NCBI GenBank assembly: GCA_014218215.1 | Contig: CP043652.1 | Coordinates: 3,286,001 to 3,350,000 of the forward strand | DNA length: 64,000 nt | Direction: 5' to 3' | Origin: Geodermatophilaceae bacterium NBWT11 | GTDB lineage: Bacteria; Actinomycetota; Actinomycetes; Mycobacteriales; Geodermatophilaceae | Part shown: positions 42,320 through 50,571 of the stretch, one piece after another | How positions within the stretch are numbered: position 1 is the first letter of the stretch | Layout of the letters: the number at the start of each line of letters is the position of its first letter | Program-made: the position numbers and the translations under genes | Notes under the pieces: generated by a model | What the model was told of the DNA's origin: nothing | What the model saw: only the letters and a program-made list of their open reading frames with translations | The model's database searches: none

Positions 42320-43290
42320 GCGAGGGCTCCCTCGGGGGCGGCGACCGCGGGCGCGGTCTTCGGGGTGGTCTTCGCCAGCCGCACCCGGGGGTCCAGCAGC
42401 GGGTAGGCCAGGTCGATGAGCAGCTGCACCAGCACCGTCAGCGCGGCGGTGACCAGCACGGTGGCCTGGATCAGCGGGTAGTCCCGGGTCTCCAGCGCCC
42501 GGACGACGAGGCTGCCGACGCCGGGCCAGGCGAACACGACCTCGACCACGACGACGCCGTTGAGCATCGCGGCGAACCGGGTGCCCAGGGCGGTGAGCAC
42601 CGGGATGGCCGAGTTGCTCATCGCGTAGCGCCAGGTCAGCGAGCGCTCGGCGACCCCGCGCGAGCGGGCGACGGTCAGGTAGGGCGCCGCCATGTTGGTG
42701 CTCATCTCGCGGCGGACCATCCGGCTGATCAGCGCGATCTGCAGGATCGCGATCGTGATCGTGGGCAGCACCAGGCCGCCCCAGCTGGTGAAGCCCGACG
42801 CCGGGAACACCGGGACGACCACGGCGAAGACGGTGAGCAGCATGATGCCGCTCCAGAAGTCGGGCATCGACTGGCCGGTGATGGTGAGCAGGTTGGCGCC
42901 GAACTCCTTGGCGGTGTCGGCCCGACGGGCCATCCACACGCCCAGCGGGATGGCGACGACTGCGGTCACCAGGATCGCCGAGAGCGCCAGGGTGATCGTG
43001 TACGGCAACCGCTCGAGGACGACGTCCAGCGCCGGTGCCTGGAAGGAGAACGACGTCCCCAGGTCGCCGGTGACCAGGCCCTTCAGGAAGGTCCCGTACT
43101 GGACGAGGATCGAGTCGTCGAGGCCGAACTGCTGGCGGATCCGCTCGAGGTCCTCGGTCGTCGGGTTGGGCCCGGCGTAGGCCGCCGCCGGGTCGCCCGG
43201 GGCCAGCCGGAGCAGCACGAAGACCGTGGTCAGGGTCAGGAAGAGGGTCAGGACGCTCTGCCCGACCCGCTTGAGCACGTACCGGGTCAT
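42316..43290 (-). CDS. Dpp/Opp-type permease, DppB-like
   Basis: The 324-residue permease starts MTRYVLKRVGQSVLTLFLT and has the family pattern LLRLAPGDPA, LGTSFSFQAPALDVVLERLP and the EAA loop YLTVARSRGVAERSLTWRYAMSNS, then FAWPGVGSLVVRALETRDYPLI. Six helices are expected. The ATG overlaps the stop of the binding-protein gene (ATGA). Confidence 0.94.
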
Positions 43291-44885
43291 GCGCGGGCCG
43301 CCAGCTTCGTCGAGGACAGTTCGAAGGAGTTCGAGGGCTTGAGGAGCAGGTCGCTGACCCGGTCGCGCCGGGCGAGCACCGCGTTGGGCACGAAGGCCCA
43401 CATGCACGGCCAGGTCTCCCAGACCGCGTCCTGGGCCTCGGCCAGCAGGGTCTGCCGGCGGCTCGGGTCGACCTCGGTGCCGGCGGCGGTGATCACCTGC
43501 TGGATCTCCGGGAACACGTACCCGTGGTAGGTGTCGCGGGTGGCCTCGCGCTCGGCGGTGCCGCCGTACATGCCCTGCAGCATGGTCAGCGCCAGGCCGG
43601 TGGGGGAGGCGAAGCCGTTGCCCAGGACGTCCCAGTCGCCGCCGCGGCCCTGCCGCCACAGCGAGATGTCGCCGCCGGGCTGGAACTGCACGAGCCGGGT
43701 GCGGACGCCGATGTCGCCCATCATCTGGACGACGGCCTCCATCACCGAGGTGTCGTTGGCGAACTCCCCGGTCTCCCAGATCATCGTGAGCTCGAGGTCG
43801 GTGACGCCCTCGGACTCCAGCAGTTGCCGGGCCCCGCGCGGGTCGAAGGCGTACTCGTGACCGCCGGTGCCCCCCGACAGCCCCTCGGGGACGACGCCGG
43901 TGGCTGCGGTGACCGAGCCGACGAGCACGTCGTCGACCAGCGCCCGCCCGTCGATGCCCATCGACAGCGCCTGGCGGACCCGGACGTTGGCCAGCGGGTG
44001 GTCGGCCGGCTTGCGGAAGTTGTAGAACAGCTGGCTGATCCGCAGCCCGTCGGTGCGCTCGATGGTGACGTCGCGGACGCCGGCGAGCTGGTCGGCGGAG
44101 TCGGGGGAGATGGTGTCGATGACGTCGACCTCGCCCGAGCGCATGGAGACCACCCGGCTGGACTCCTCGGGCACGAACCGCACCTGGACGGTCTCGATCG
44201 CCGCGCGCGGGCCCCAGTAGGCCTCGTTGCGGCGCAGCGTGTAGTCCCCGGTGCCCCGGTTGCTGGCGGTGACCACGTACGGGCCGCTGCCCACGCCGGA
44301 CTGCAGCTCCTCGGGCAGGTTGGCCGCCGCGGGGGTGATGAGGATGTTGGCCATCAGGAAGTCGAGGTTGGGCTCGGGGAGCTCGGTGTTCATCGTGAAC
44401 GTGCGCTCGTCGAGCACCTCGACGGTGGGCCACTCGCGGAAGAAGGAGGCCAGGAAGGAGCCGTTCACGCCCTGGTACATCTCCAGCGCGGTGGCGACGT
44501 CCTGCGGGGTGACCGGGGTGCCGTCGGAGTAGACGACCCCGTCGCGCAGCTGCACGGTCCACTCGGTGTCCCCGGTGAGCTCGAAGCGCTCGGCGAGCAC
44601 CAGCTCCGGGGTGAGGTCGGCGCCGATCCGGGTCAGGCCCTGCCGGACGGCGCGCTGCACGGTGACCGCGGCGTCGAACTGGTTGAGCTTGTTGTCCAGG
44701 CTGACCAGCGAGCGGTTCAGCGCCATCGTCATCGTGCCGGGGCCGGGGGTGCCGGTGGGGCCGGCGCAGGCGGAGAGCGCGGGGCCGAGGGCCAGCCCGG
44801 CCCCCACCACGCCACCCAGCCGGAACAGGGACCGCCGGGAGATCTCCCGGCCCACCCGTGCCCCGCTGCTCGAACTGCTGGTCAT
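43287..44885 (-). CDS. ABC transporter substrate-binding lipoprotein (family 5)
   Basis: The 532-residue solute-binding protein has a Tat-type leader with SRRSLFRLGG and a lipobox-like LSAC, so it is an exported lipoprotein. The SBP_bac_5 core follows: YSDGTPVTPQDVATALEMY, NVRVRQALSMGIDGRALVDDV and a C-terminal WAFVPNAV. It binds peptides, glycosides or sugar-acid conjugates. It is the first gene of the nine-gene operon, transcribed from the 180-bp region shared with the kinase-PdxA fusion gene. Confidence 0.93.
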   Translation of the reverse strand: MTSSSSSGARVGREISRRSLFRLGGVVGAGLALGPALSACAGPTGTPGPGTMTMALNRSLVSLDNKLNQFDAAVTVQRAVRQGLTRIGADLTPELVLAERFELTGDTEWTVQLRDGVVYSDGTPVTPQDVATALEMYQGVNGSFLASFFREWPTVEVLDERTFTMNTELPEPNLDFLMANILITPAAANLPEELQSGVGSGPYVVTASNRGTGDYTLRRNEAYWGPRAAIETVQVRFVPEESSRVVSMRSGEVDVIDTISPDSADQLAGVRDVTIERTDGLRISQLFYNFRKPADHPLANVRVRQALSMGIDGRALVDDVLVGSVTAATGVVPEGLSGGTGGHEYAFDPRGARQLLESEGVTDLELTMIWETGEFANDTSVMEAVVQMMGDIGVRTRLVQFQPGGDISLWRQGRGGDWDVLGNGFASPTGLALTMLQGMYGGTAEREATRDTYHGYVFPEIQQVITAAGTEVDPSRRQTLLAEAQDAVWETWPCMWAFVPNAVLARRDRVSDLLLKPSNSFELSSTKLAARA

Positions 44886-44963
44886 CGTCGACCTCTCGCG
44901 TCATCGGCCGGCAGGACGCCGGGCCAGGTCGGTGTTGCGTGGGTCACCGTGCCATTCATGCGT

Positions 44964-44995
44964 GTTCTGCGCAAGCGTCTGGCGCGTTGTGCGCA
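44964..44995. promoter_or_regulatory. direct repeat in the divergent control region, possible DeoR-family operator
   Basis: GTTCTGCGCA (44964-44973) and GTTGTGCGCA (44986-44995) match at nine of ten positions and are 22 bp apart, which is two helical turns. They lie midway between the binding-protein gene and the kinase-PdxA gene. A DeoR-family gene in the same locus is the natural candidate to bind them. This is an inference from position and spacing only. Confidence 0.3.
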
Positions 44996-45064
44996 TTCTG
45001 TGTCACGCTGCACACCGCACCGACCTGCCGGTCGGACGTCGACGAGCTCCCCGGGAGGTGCCAG

Positions 45065-47335
45065 GTGACCCACGTGCCCGGCCCTGCGGTGCTCGCCCTG
45101 GCCGATGACCTCTCCGGTGCTGCAGAGACCGCTGACCTGCTGGGACACGATGCGGACGGCGTCGCCCTGCTGCTCGCCGGGGACACCCCGCCGGTGCTCG
45201 CCGGGCGGGTCTGCGTCGTCGACCTGCACGCCCGCCACCATGCCCCGGAGGCCGTCGTGGCCCGCGTCCGGGCCCTCGTTGATCGTGCGCAGTCCGCGCA
45301 GGTGCTGCTGAAGATCGACTCCCTGCTCCGCGGCCCGGTCGCCGCCACCGTGGGCGCCGTCGGCCCGGTCGTCGTCGCCCCGGCACTGCCCGCACTGGAC
45401 CGGGTGGTCGTGGACGGCACGCCCACCGCGGACGGCCGCCCGCTGGCCGAGGTGCACGCCTGGGCCACCGAGGGCCGCCCTGCACCCGTCTCGGTCACCG
45501 CCGCCCTCGCCCCCCTCCGGGTCACCGTCGTGGCCCTGGGCACCGTGCGGTCGGCCGCGCTGGCGGGCGTGCTCGCCGACCTGCTGGCCGCCGGCCGGGT
45601 GCCGGTCTGCGACGGCGTCACCGACGCCGACCTGGACGCCGTCGTCGCCGCGGTGGCCACCCTGCCCGGCGTCGCGCTGGCCGGATCCGGCGGCCTCGCC
45701 GCCGCCCTCGGTCGCACCCTCCCTGCTGACGAGGAGCGCCCTTCTCGTCGGGTCCAGGACGTGCCGCGGCAGGGCCCGCTCGTCGTGGTGGGGACGGCGG
45801 AGGCCGTGGCCGCCGAGCAGGTCACCCGGCTCGTCGCCACCGGCGTGCCCGAGCTCGTCGTCCCGGTGGCGGCGCTCGTCGAGCCCGCGGCCGAGGCGCG
45901 GTGGGCCGCCGAGGTCGCCGCCGCCGTCGCACGCGGACCGCTGGTGCTGCGGCCCGACCCGGCCGACGCCGTCGACCCCACCGCCTCCCGCGCGCTGGCC
46001 GCCGGGCTGTCCCGGCTCGTCGCCGACGCCCTCCAGCTCACCGACTCCCTCGTCGACCTCGTCCTCACCGGCGGGGAGACCGCTCGCGGGGTGCTCGACG
46101 CCCTCGACGTCGTCCGGCTGACCCCCCGGGGCGCGGTGCACCACGGCGCCGTCGTCTCCACCACCGACGACGGTCGCACCGTCGTCACCCGGCCCGGCAG
46201 CTTCGGCGGCCCGGACTCCCTCGTCTCGATCCTGCACTCCCTGCGACCAGATGCAGGGCACCCCCGCACCCCGACGGAAGGCACCCTCCCGATGAGCACC
46301 CTCACCACCCCCGCCGCCCAGCCGGAGACCGGCACCGACCAGCGGCCGTGGATCGCGGTCACCATGGGCGACGGCGCCGGCGTCGGCCCCGAGGTGGTCG
46401 TGGGTGCGCTGATCGAGGAGACCGCCTACGCCGCGTGCCGCCCCGTCGTCGTCGGCGACCTCGCCCGGCTGCAGCAGGCCGCCGACGTGCTCGGCCTGGC
46501 CCCGGAGCTGGTCGCCGTCGAGGGCCCCGAGCAGGCGGTCTTCACCCCGGGCCGGATCAACGTGGTCGACCTCGGTCTGCTGCCGCCCGACCTGCCGTTC
46601 GGGCAGCTGTCCCCGGTCGCCGGGCACGCCGCCTACGAGTACATCCGGGTCGCCGCCGAGCTGGCCATGGCCGGCCGGGTGCAGGGCATCTGCACCGCGC
46701 CGTTGAACAAGGAGGCGCTGCACGCCGCCGGGCACGTCTACCCCGGGCACACCGAGCTGCTCGCGCACTTCTGCGGCATCGAGGAGGTCTCGATGATGCT
46801 CAGCTCGCCCAAGATCCGGGTCATCCACGTGACCACCCACATCGGGCTCATCGACGCCATCGCCAAGATCGAGCCCGGCCTGGTCGAGCGCACCGTCCGT
46901 CGCGGCCACGACGCCCTGGTCCGCGCCGGCATCGAGAACCCGCGGATCGGCGTCTGCGGCATCAACCCGCACGCCGGGGAGAACGGCCTGTTCGGCTACG
47001 GCGAGGAGGAGGAGAAGATCGTCCCCGCCATCGAGGTGCTGCAGGCCGACGGCATCGACGCCCGCGGCCCGATGCCCGCCGACACCGCCTTCTTCGTCGC
47101 CGGCCGCGGTGACTACGACCTGATCGTCGCGATGTACCACGACCAGGGCCACGGCCCCGTGAAGATCCTGGGCATCGAGGCCGGGGTGAACATCACCGTC
47201 GGGCTCCCGGTCATCCGCACCTCGGTCGACCACGGCACCGCCTTCGACATCGCGGGCACCGGCAAGGTCGACGTCCGCAGCATGATCGAGGCACTGCGGC
47301 AGGCTGCGCAGATGTCGCCCGCCCCGGCGGCCTGA
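45065..47335 (+). CDS. fusion of a four-carbon acid sugar kinase (DUF1537) and a PdxA-type dehydrogenase
   Basis: A single 756-residue frame joins two enzymes. Residues 1-395 match the DUF1537 kinases (DtnK/OtnK type): ALADDLSGAAETADLLG at the N-terminus, LLKIDSLLRGP, LAGSGGLAAALGR and LTGGETARGVLDAL. Residues from Met410 match PdxA-family 4-phosphate dehydrogenases: VTMGDGAGVGPEVV, CTAPLNKEALHAAG, YPGHTELLA and MYHDQGHGPVKI. In D-threonate or erythronate breakdown, these enzymes act in succession to give dihydroxyacetone phosphate and CO2. The start is GTG at 45065 with GGGAGG upstream. There is no stop between the parts; an internal ATG at 46292 follows GGAAGG, so a separate PdxA product is also possible. 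Confidence 0.88.
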   Translation: MTHVPGPAVLALADDLSGAAETADLLGHDADGVALLLAGDTPPVLAGRVCVVDLHARHHAPEAVVARVRALVDRAQSAQVLLKIDSLLRGPVAATVGAVGPVVVAPALPALDRVVVDGTPTADGRPLAEVHAWATEGRPAPVSVTAALAPLRVTVVALGTVRSAALAGVLADLLAAGRVPVCDGVTDADLDAVVAAVATLPGVALAGSGGLAAALGRTLPADEERPSRRVQDVPRQGPLVVVGTAEAVAAEQVTRLVATGVPELVVPVAALVEPAAEARWAAEVAAAVARGPLVLRPDPADAVDPTASRALAAGLSRLVADALQLTDSLVDLVLTGGETARGVLDALDVVRLTPRGAVHHGAVVSTTDDGRTVVTRPGSFGGPDSLVSILHSLRPDAGHPRTPTEGTLPMSTLTTPAAQPETGTDQRPWIAVTMGDGAGVGPEVVVGALIEETAYAACRPVVVGDLARLQQAADVLGLAPELVAVEGPEQAVFTPGRINVVDLGLLPPDLPFGQLSPVAGHAAYEYIRVAAELAMAGRVQGICTAPLNKEALHAAGHVYPGHTELLAHFCGIEEVSMMLSSPKIRVIHVTTHIGLIDAIAKIEPGLVERTVRRGHDALVRAGIENPRIGVCGINPHAGENGLFGYGEEEEKIVPAIEVLQADGIDARGPMPADTAFFVAGRGDYDLIVAMYHDQGHGPVKILGIEAGVNITVGLPVIRTSVDHGTAFDIAGTGKVDVRSMIEALRQAAQMSPAPAA
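45728..45749. repeat. 22-bp palindromic repeat inside the kinase region
   Basis: The arms GACGAGGAG and CTTCTCGTC with spacer CGCC repeat, with one difference, the palindrome at 58428-58449. Here it lies inside the coding sequence of the kinase-PdxA fusion without breaking the frame, at a loop between the glycine-rich segment and the next domain. It looks like a dispersed REP-like element. Confidence 0.55.
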
Positions 47336-47351
47336 GCCCGGAGGAGGACCC

Positions 47352-48185
47352 GTGCACGACGACGTGCCGACCGACGACGACACCGCCACCTCCCGGCAGC
47401 TGGGCTCCCGCGCCCGGCGGGAGGAGATCGTCCGGCTGGCCACCACCAGCGGGCTGGCCTCGGTGGAGGAGCTGGCCGGCGTCTTCGAGGTGACCGCCTC
47501 CACCATCCGCCGGGACCTCGCCCAGCTGACCGGCGACGGCCGGCTCGCCCGCACCTACGGCGGGGCGATGGCGCTCATCGCGCACCCGGAGACCTCGCTG
47601 CGCCAGCGCACCGGCGAGGCCTACAGCGCCAAGCGGGGCATCGCCCGGTGGGCGGCGGCGCAGGTGCGGCCGGGGGAGACGGTGCTGCTGGACGCCGGGT
47701 CCACGGTCGGCGCGGTCGCCCACGAGCTGCGGGCCACCACCCCGCTGACCGTGGCCACCACCGGGCTCACGGTGCTGGAGGCGCTCGCCGACGTCGAGGA
47801 CGTGCACGTGGAGTGCCTCGGCGGCACGCTGCGCCACCTCTCGCAGGGGTTCGTCGGCCCGCTGACCGAGGCCGCGCTGGAGCGGATGACCTTCGACCGG
47901 GTCTTCCTGGGCGCCGACGGGGTGACCGCCGACAGCGGCATCTGCGAGGCCGCGCTCGAGCAGACCCGGCTCAAGGAGCTGATGGCCCGCCGGGCCCAGC
48001 ACGTCTACGTGCTCGCCCACGCGGCCAAGCTCGGCCGGCGGCCCTTCCACGCCTGGGCGCGGCTGACCGACCCGTGGACGCTGGTCACCGACGACGGCGC
48101 CGAGCCCGCCGCACTGGCCCCGTTCCTCGCCGCCGGGGTGTCGGTGGTCGTCGTGGACCCGCAGGGCCTCGCCGAGGCACCCTGA
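47352..48185 (+). CDS. DeoR/GlpR-family regulator
   Basis: The 277-residue protein has a DeoR helix-turn-helix at about residues 22-75 (REEIVRLATTSGLASVEELAGVFEVTASTIRRDLAQL, then LARTYGGAM). The sugar-phosphate-sensing DeoRC domain follows (LLDAGSTVGAVAHEL, DRVFLGADGVTADSGICEAALEQTRLKELM). The GTG at 47352 follows GGAGGA by five bases and lies 16 bp after the fusion gene, so the two form an operon. It probably controls the kinase-PdxA gene and the divergent transport operon, sensing a phosphorylated intermediate. Confidence 0.92.
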   Translation: MHDDVPTDDDTATSRQLGSRARREEIVRLATTSGLASVEELAGVFEVTASTIRRDLAQLTGDGRLARTYGGAMALIAHPETSLRQRTGEAYSAKRGIARWAAAQVRPGETVLLDAGSTVGAVAHELRATTPLTVATTGLTVLEALADVEDVHVECLGGTLRHLSQGFVGPLTEAALERMTFDRVFLGADGVTADSGICEAALEQTRLKELMARRAQHVYVLAHAAKLGRRPFHAWARLTDPWTLVTDDGAEPAALAPFLAAGVSVVVVDPQGLAEAP

Positions 48186-48193
48186 GGGCGGCG

Positions 48194-48212
48194 TACGGTT
48201 AGGGCACCCTAA
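48194..48212 (+). promoter_or_regulatory. -10 element overlapping a DtxR/IdeR-type iron box
   Basis: TACGGT (48194-48199) serves as -10. It is overlapped by the inverted repeat TTAGGG-CA-CCCTAA at 48199-48212, which matches the inner half of the IdeR consensus at 11 of 14 positions by my count. It lies 14 bp before the GTG of the siderophore-interacting protein gene, so repression by iron-loaded regulator is expected. Confidence 0.7.
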
Positions 48213-48225
48213 CTGAGGAGAGCAC

Positions 48226-49053
48226 GTGACGCAGGCACCGAGGAAGCGGCGGGTGACCCGGGTGGGCACCGTCGTCCGCACCGAGCGGGTCACCCCGCAC
48301 CTGGTCCGGGTGGTGCTGGGCGGGGAGTCGCTCACCGGCTTCGGCGCCGGCGACTTCACCGACCACTACGTCAAGCTGCAGCTCCCGCCGAAGGGGGCTC
48401 CCTACGACGCGCCCTTCAACGCCGAGGCCGTGCAGGCCGAGCACCCCGCCGAGCTGTGGCCGGTCAGCCGCACCTACACCGTCCGGGAGTGGGACGCCGC
48501 CGCCGGCGAGCTCACCATCGACTTCGTCACCCACGGGGACGACGGGGTGGCCGGGCCCTGGGCCTCGGCGGCCCAGCCGGGTGACCAGCTGCAGTTCGCC
48601 GGCCCCGGCGGCGCCTACGCCCCCAGCCCGGACGCCGACTGGCACCTGCTCGTCGGCGACGACTCGGCGCTGCCGGCCATCGCGGCCGCGCTGCCCCGGC
48701 TCCCCGCCGGCGTCCCGGCCGAGGTGTTCGTCGAGGTGGAGGGCCCGGCCGACGAGCAGGACCTGCCCGGGGTCACCTGGGTGTACCGGGGCTCGCAGCC
48801 GGTCGGCGCGGCGCTGACCGCGGCCGTGCTGTCGGCCGAGCGCCCGGCCGGCACCCCGCACGCGTTCGTGCACGGGGAGGCCGGGTTCGTCCGCGAGCTG
48901 CGCCGGTTCCTGCGGGCCGAGCTGGACCTGCCGCGGGAGCGGATGAGCGTGTCGGGGTACTGGCGGCTCGGGCGCACCGAGGACCGCTGGCAGGCCGAGA
49001 AGCCGGAGTGGAACGCCGCCGTCGAGGCCGACGAGGCCGCCCTCACCGCCTGA
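48226..49053 (+). CDS. siderophore-interacting FAD-binding protein
   Basis: The 275-residue protein belongs to the SIP/ViuB flavin-dependent ferric-siderophore reductase family. The FAD-binding motif is in SRTYTVREWDAAAGELTIDFVTHGDDGVAGPWA and the C-terminal domain is typical (LLVGDDSALPAIAAALPRL, HAFVHGEAGFVRELRRFL, MSVSGYWRLGRTEDRW). It releases iron by reducing imported ferric siderophores in the cytoplasm. GTG at 48226 follows TGAGGAG. The upstream iron box supports iron regulation. It is monocistronic. Confidence 0.93.
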   Translation: MTQAPRKRRVTRVGTVVRTERVTPHLVRVVLGGESLTGFGAGDFTDHYVKLQLPPKGAPYDAPFNAEAVQAEHPAELWPVSRTYTVREWDAAAGELTIDFVTHGDDGVAGPWASAAQPGDQLQFAGPGGAYAPSPDADWHLLVGDDSALPAIAAALPRLPAGVPAEVFVEVEGPADEQDLPGVTWVYRGSQPVGAALTAAVLSAERPAGTPHAFVHGEAGFVRELRRFLRAELDLPRERMSVSGYWRLGRTEDRWQAEKPEWNAAVEADEAALTA

Positions 49054-49055
49054 GC

Positions 49056-49094
49056 GGAGGGCAGGAGCGCAGAGAAGCTGCACTCCTGCCCTCC
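49056..49094. terminator. bidirectional terminator hairpin
   Basis: The perfect 12-bp arms GGAGGGCAGGAG and CTCCTGCCCTCC enclose a 15-base segment that itself contains a GCAG/CTGC stem. It lies exactly between two convergent genes (stops at 49053 and 49100), so it can terminate both. Confidence 0.7.
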
Positions 49095-49099
49095 ACTGC

Positions 49100-49765
49100 T
49101 CACATGTCGCGGTAGCGCTTGGCCTCCGCGGTCGCCTGGCGCAGCTGCTCGACGTGGAACTCCGGGCCGTAGCCGGGGGTGTCCCGCTGGATGCGCCAGC
49201 CCTCGGCGAGCGGGCCGACGTCGAACGTGTCGAAGCCGATCCGGTCGATGTACTCGGCGACCCACGCCTTGGCGTCGGCGTCGTCCCCGGCGATGACCAG
49301 CGCGCGGCGGTGCTCGGTGCCGGTCGCTGCGCGCTTGCTGGTCAGGTGCTCGGAGTAGATGTGGTTGAAGGCCTTGACCACGTGCGAGGTGGGCAGGTGG
49401 GCCTGCGCCATCTCGGCGGTGGTGGTGGTCTCCTCGTCGAGGGCGGCGATGTGGCCGTCCCGCTCGGGGTAGTAGTTGTTGGTGTCGATCACGGTCTTGC
49501 CGGCCAGCGGCTCGACCGGGACGTCGCCCAGGTTCTTCAGCGGCACGGTGACGACGACGACCTCGCCGGCGGCACCGGCCTCGGCGGCGGTGGCCGCGGA
49601 GATCGAGCCCTGGCGGGAGTCGCGGGCCTCGATCTCGGCGACGAGGTCGGCGAGGGTCTCCGGGCCGCGGGAGTTGGCGATCACGACGTCGTAGCCGGCG
49701 TCGGTGGAGATGCGGGCGAGCTGGGAGCCGATCAGGCCGGCCCCGATGATGCCGATGGTGGTCAT
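49100..49765 (-). CDS. NADP-binding protein, F420:NADP oxidoreductase-like
   Basis: The 221-residue Rossmann protein has IGIIGAGLIGSQLARISTDAGYDVVIANSRGPETL at the N-terminus and VVTVPLKNL, KTVIDTNNYYPERDG and VVKAFNHIYSEHL later. This is the pattern of the NPD/F420-dependent NADP reductase-like family. The serine and arginine after the second strand (NSR) suit NADP(H). No F420-specific residue can be confirmed by eye. ATG 49765 is used. It lies 17 bp downstream of the enoyl-CoA hydratase gene, on the same strand. Confidence 0.87.
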   Translation of the reverse strand: MTTIGIIGAGLIGSQLARISTDAGYDVVIANSRGPETLADLVAEIEARDSRQGSISAATAAEAGAAGEVVVVTVPLKNLGDVPVEPLAGKTVIDTNNYYPERDGHIAALDEETTTTAEMAQAHLPTSHVVKAFNHIYSEHLTSKRAATGTEHRRALVIAGDDADAKAWVAEYIDRIGFDTFDVGPLAEGWRIQRDTPGYGPEFHVEQLRQATAEAKRYRDM

Positions 49766-49782
49766 GTGGGGCCCAACAACGG

Positions 49783-50571
49783 TCAGCTGCCGCCCGTTCC
49801 GGCCCATCCGAACCGGGGCGGACGACGCTCGGCGAAGGCGGTGACGCCCTCGGCGAGCTCGCCGCTGGCGATGGTCTCGCCGTACCAGCGCCGGGCCACC
49901 GCATCGGCGTCCGCGCTGTGGGTGAGGGCGGCGAGGACCTCCTTGCTGGCGCGCTGCGTGAGCGCGGACCGGGAGGCCAGCACGTCGGCGAAGCGGCGCA
50001 CCTCGGGCTCCAGCGCGTCGGGGGCCAGCAGCTTGTCCACCAGGCCGACCCGCAGGGCCTCGGCGGCGTCCAGCAGCTCGCCGCTGAACAGCAGCAGCTT
50101 GGTCGTCGCCGGTCCCACCAGGTCCAGCAGTGCCCGGGTGGGCTCGGCCGGGTAGACCACGCCCACCTTGGCCGGGGTGACCCCGAAGACCCCGGTGTCG
50201 TCGGTGAACCGGAGGTCGCAGCACGCCGCCAGCTCCACCCCGCCGCCGATGCAGTGCCCGCGCACCATCGCGATGGTGGGGTGCGGGAAGGTGCGCAGGG
50301 CGTGCTGGGCGGCCAGGTTCGCCGCCCGCAGCTGGGCCATCGGGTCGGCCGGGTCGGGTCCGCCGAGCAGGTCGGCGATGTCGGCCCCGGCGCAGAACGA
50401 CGGGCCCGCGCCGGTCACCACCAGCACGCGCACCCGGGGGTCGGCTGCCAGGTCGGCCAGCAGGCCCGGGACGGCGGCCCACATGGCGCCGGTCATCGCG
50501 TTGCGCTTGTCGGCCCGGTCGACGGTGAGCGTGGCCAGGGAGCCCTCGACGGTGACGGAGAGGTCGCTCAT
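49783..50571 (-). CDS. enoyl-CoA hydratase/isomerase family protein
   Basis: The 262-residue crotonase-fold protein has VDRADKRNAMTGAMW, the oxyanion-hole segment SFCAGADIADL and the second glycine motif MVRGHCIGGGVELAACCDLRF. It continues with GVTPAKVGVVYPAEPT, where the usual catalytic glutamate is a proline-flanked variant, so the exact reaction is uncertain. The ATG at 50571 overlaps the metallopeptidase stop (ATGA). Confidence 0.88.
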   Translation of the reverse strand: MSDLSVTVEGSLATLTVDRADKRNAMTGAMWAAVPGLLADLAADPRVRVLVVTGAGPSFCAGADIADLLGGPDPADPMAQLRAANLAAQHALRTFPHPTIAMVRGHCIGGGVELAACCDLRFTDDTGVFGVTPAKVGVVYPAEPTRALLDLVGPATTKLLLFSGELLDAAEALRVGLVDKLLAPDALEPEVRRFADVLASRSALTQRASKEVLAALTHSADADAVARRWYGETIASGELAEGVTAFAERRPPRFGWAGTGGS

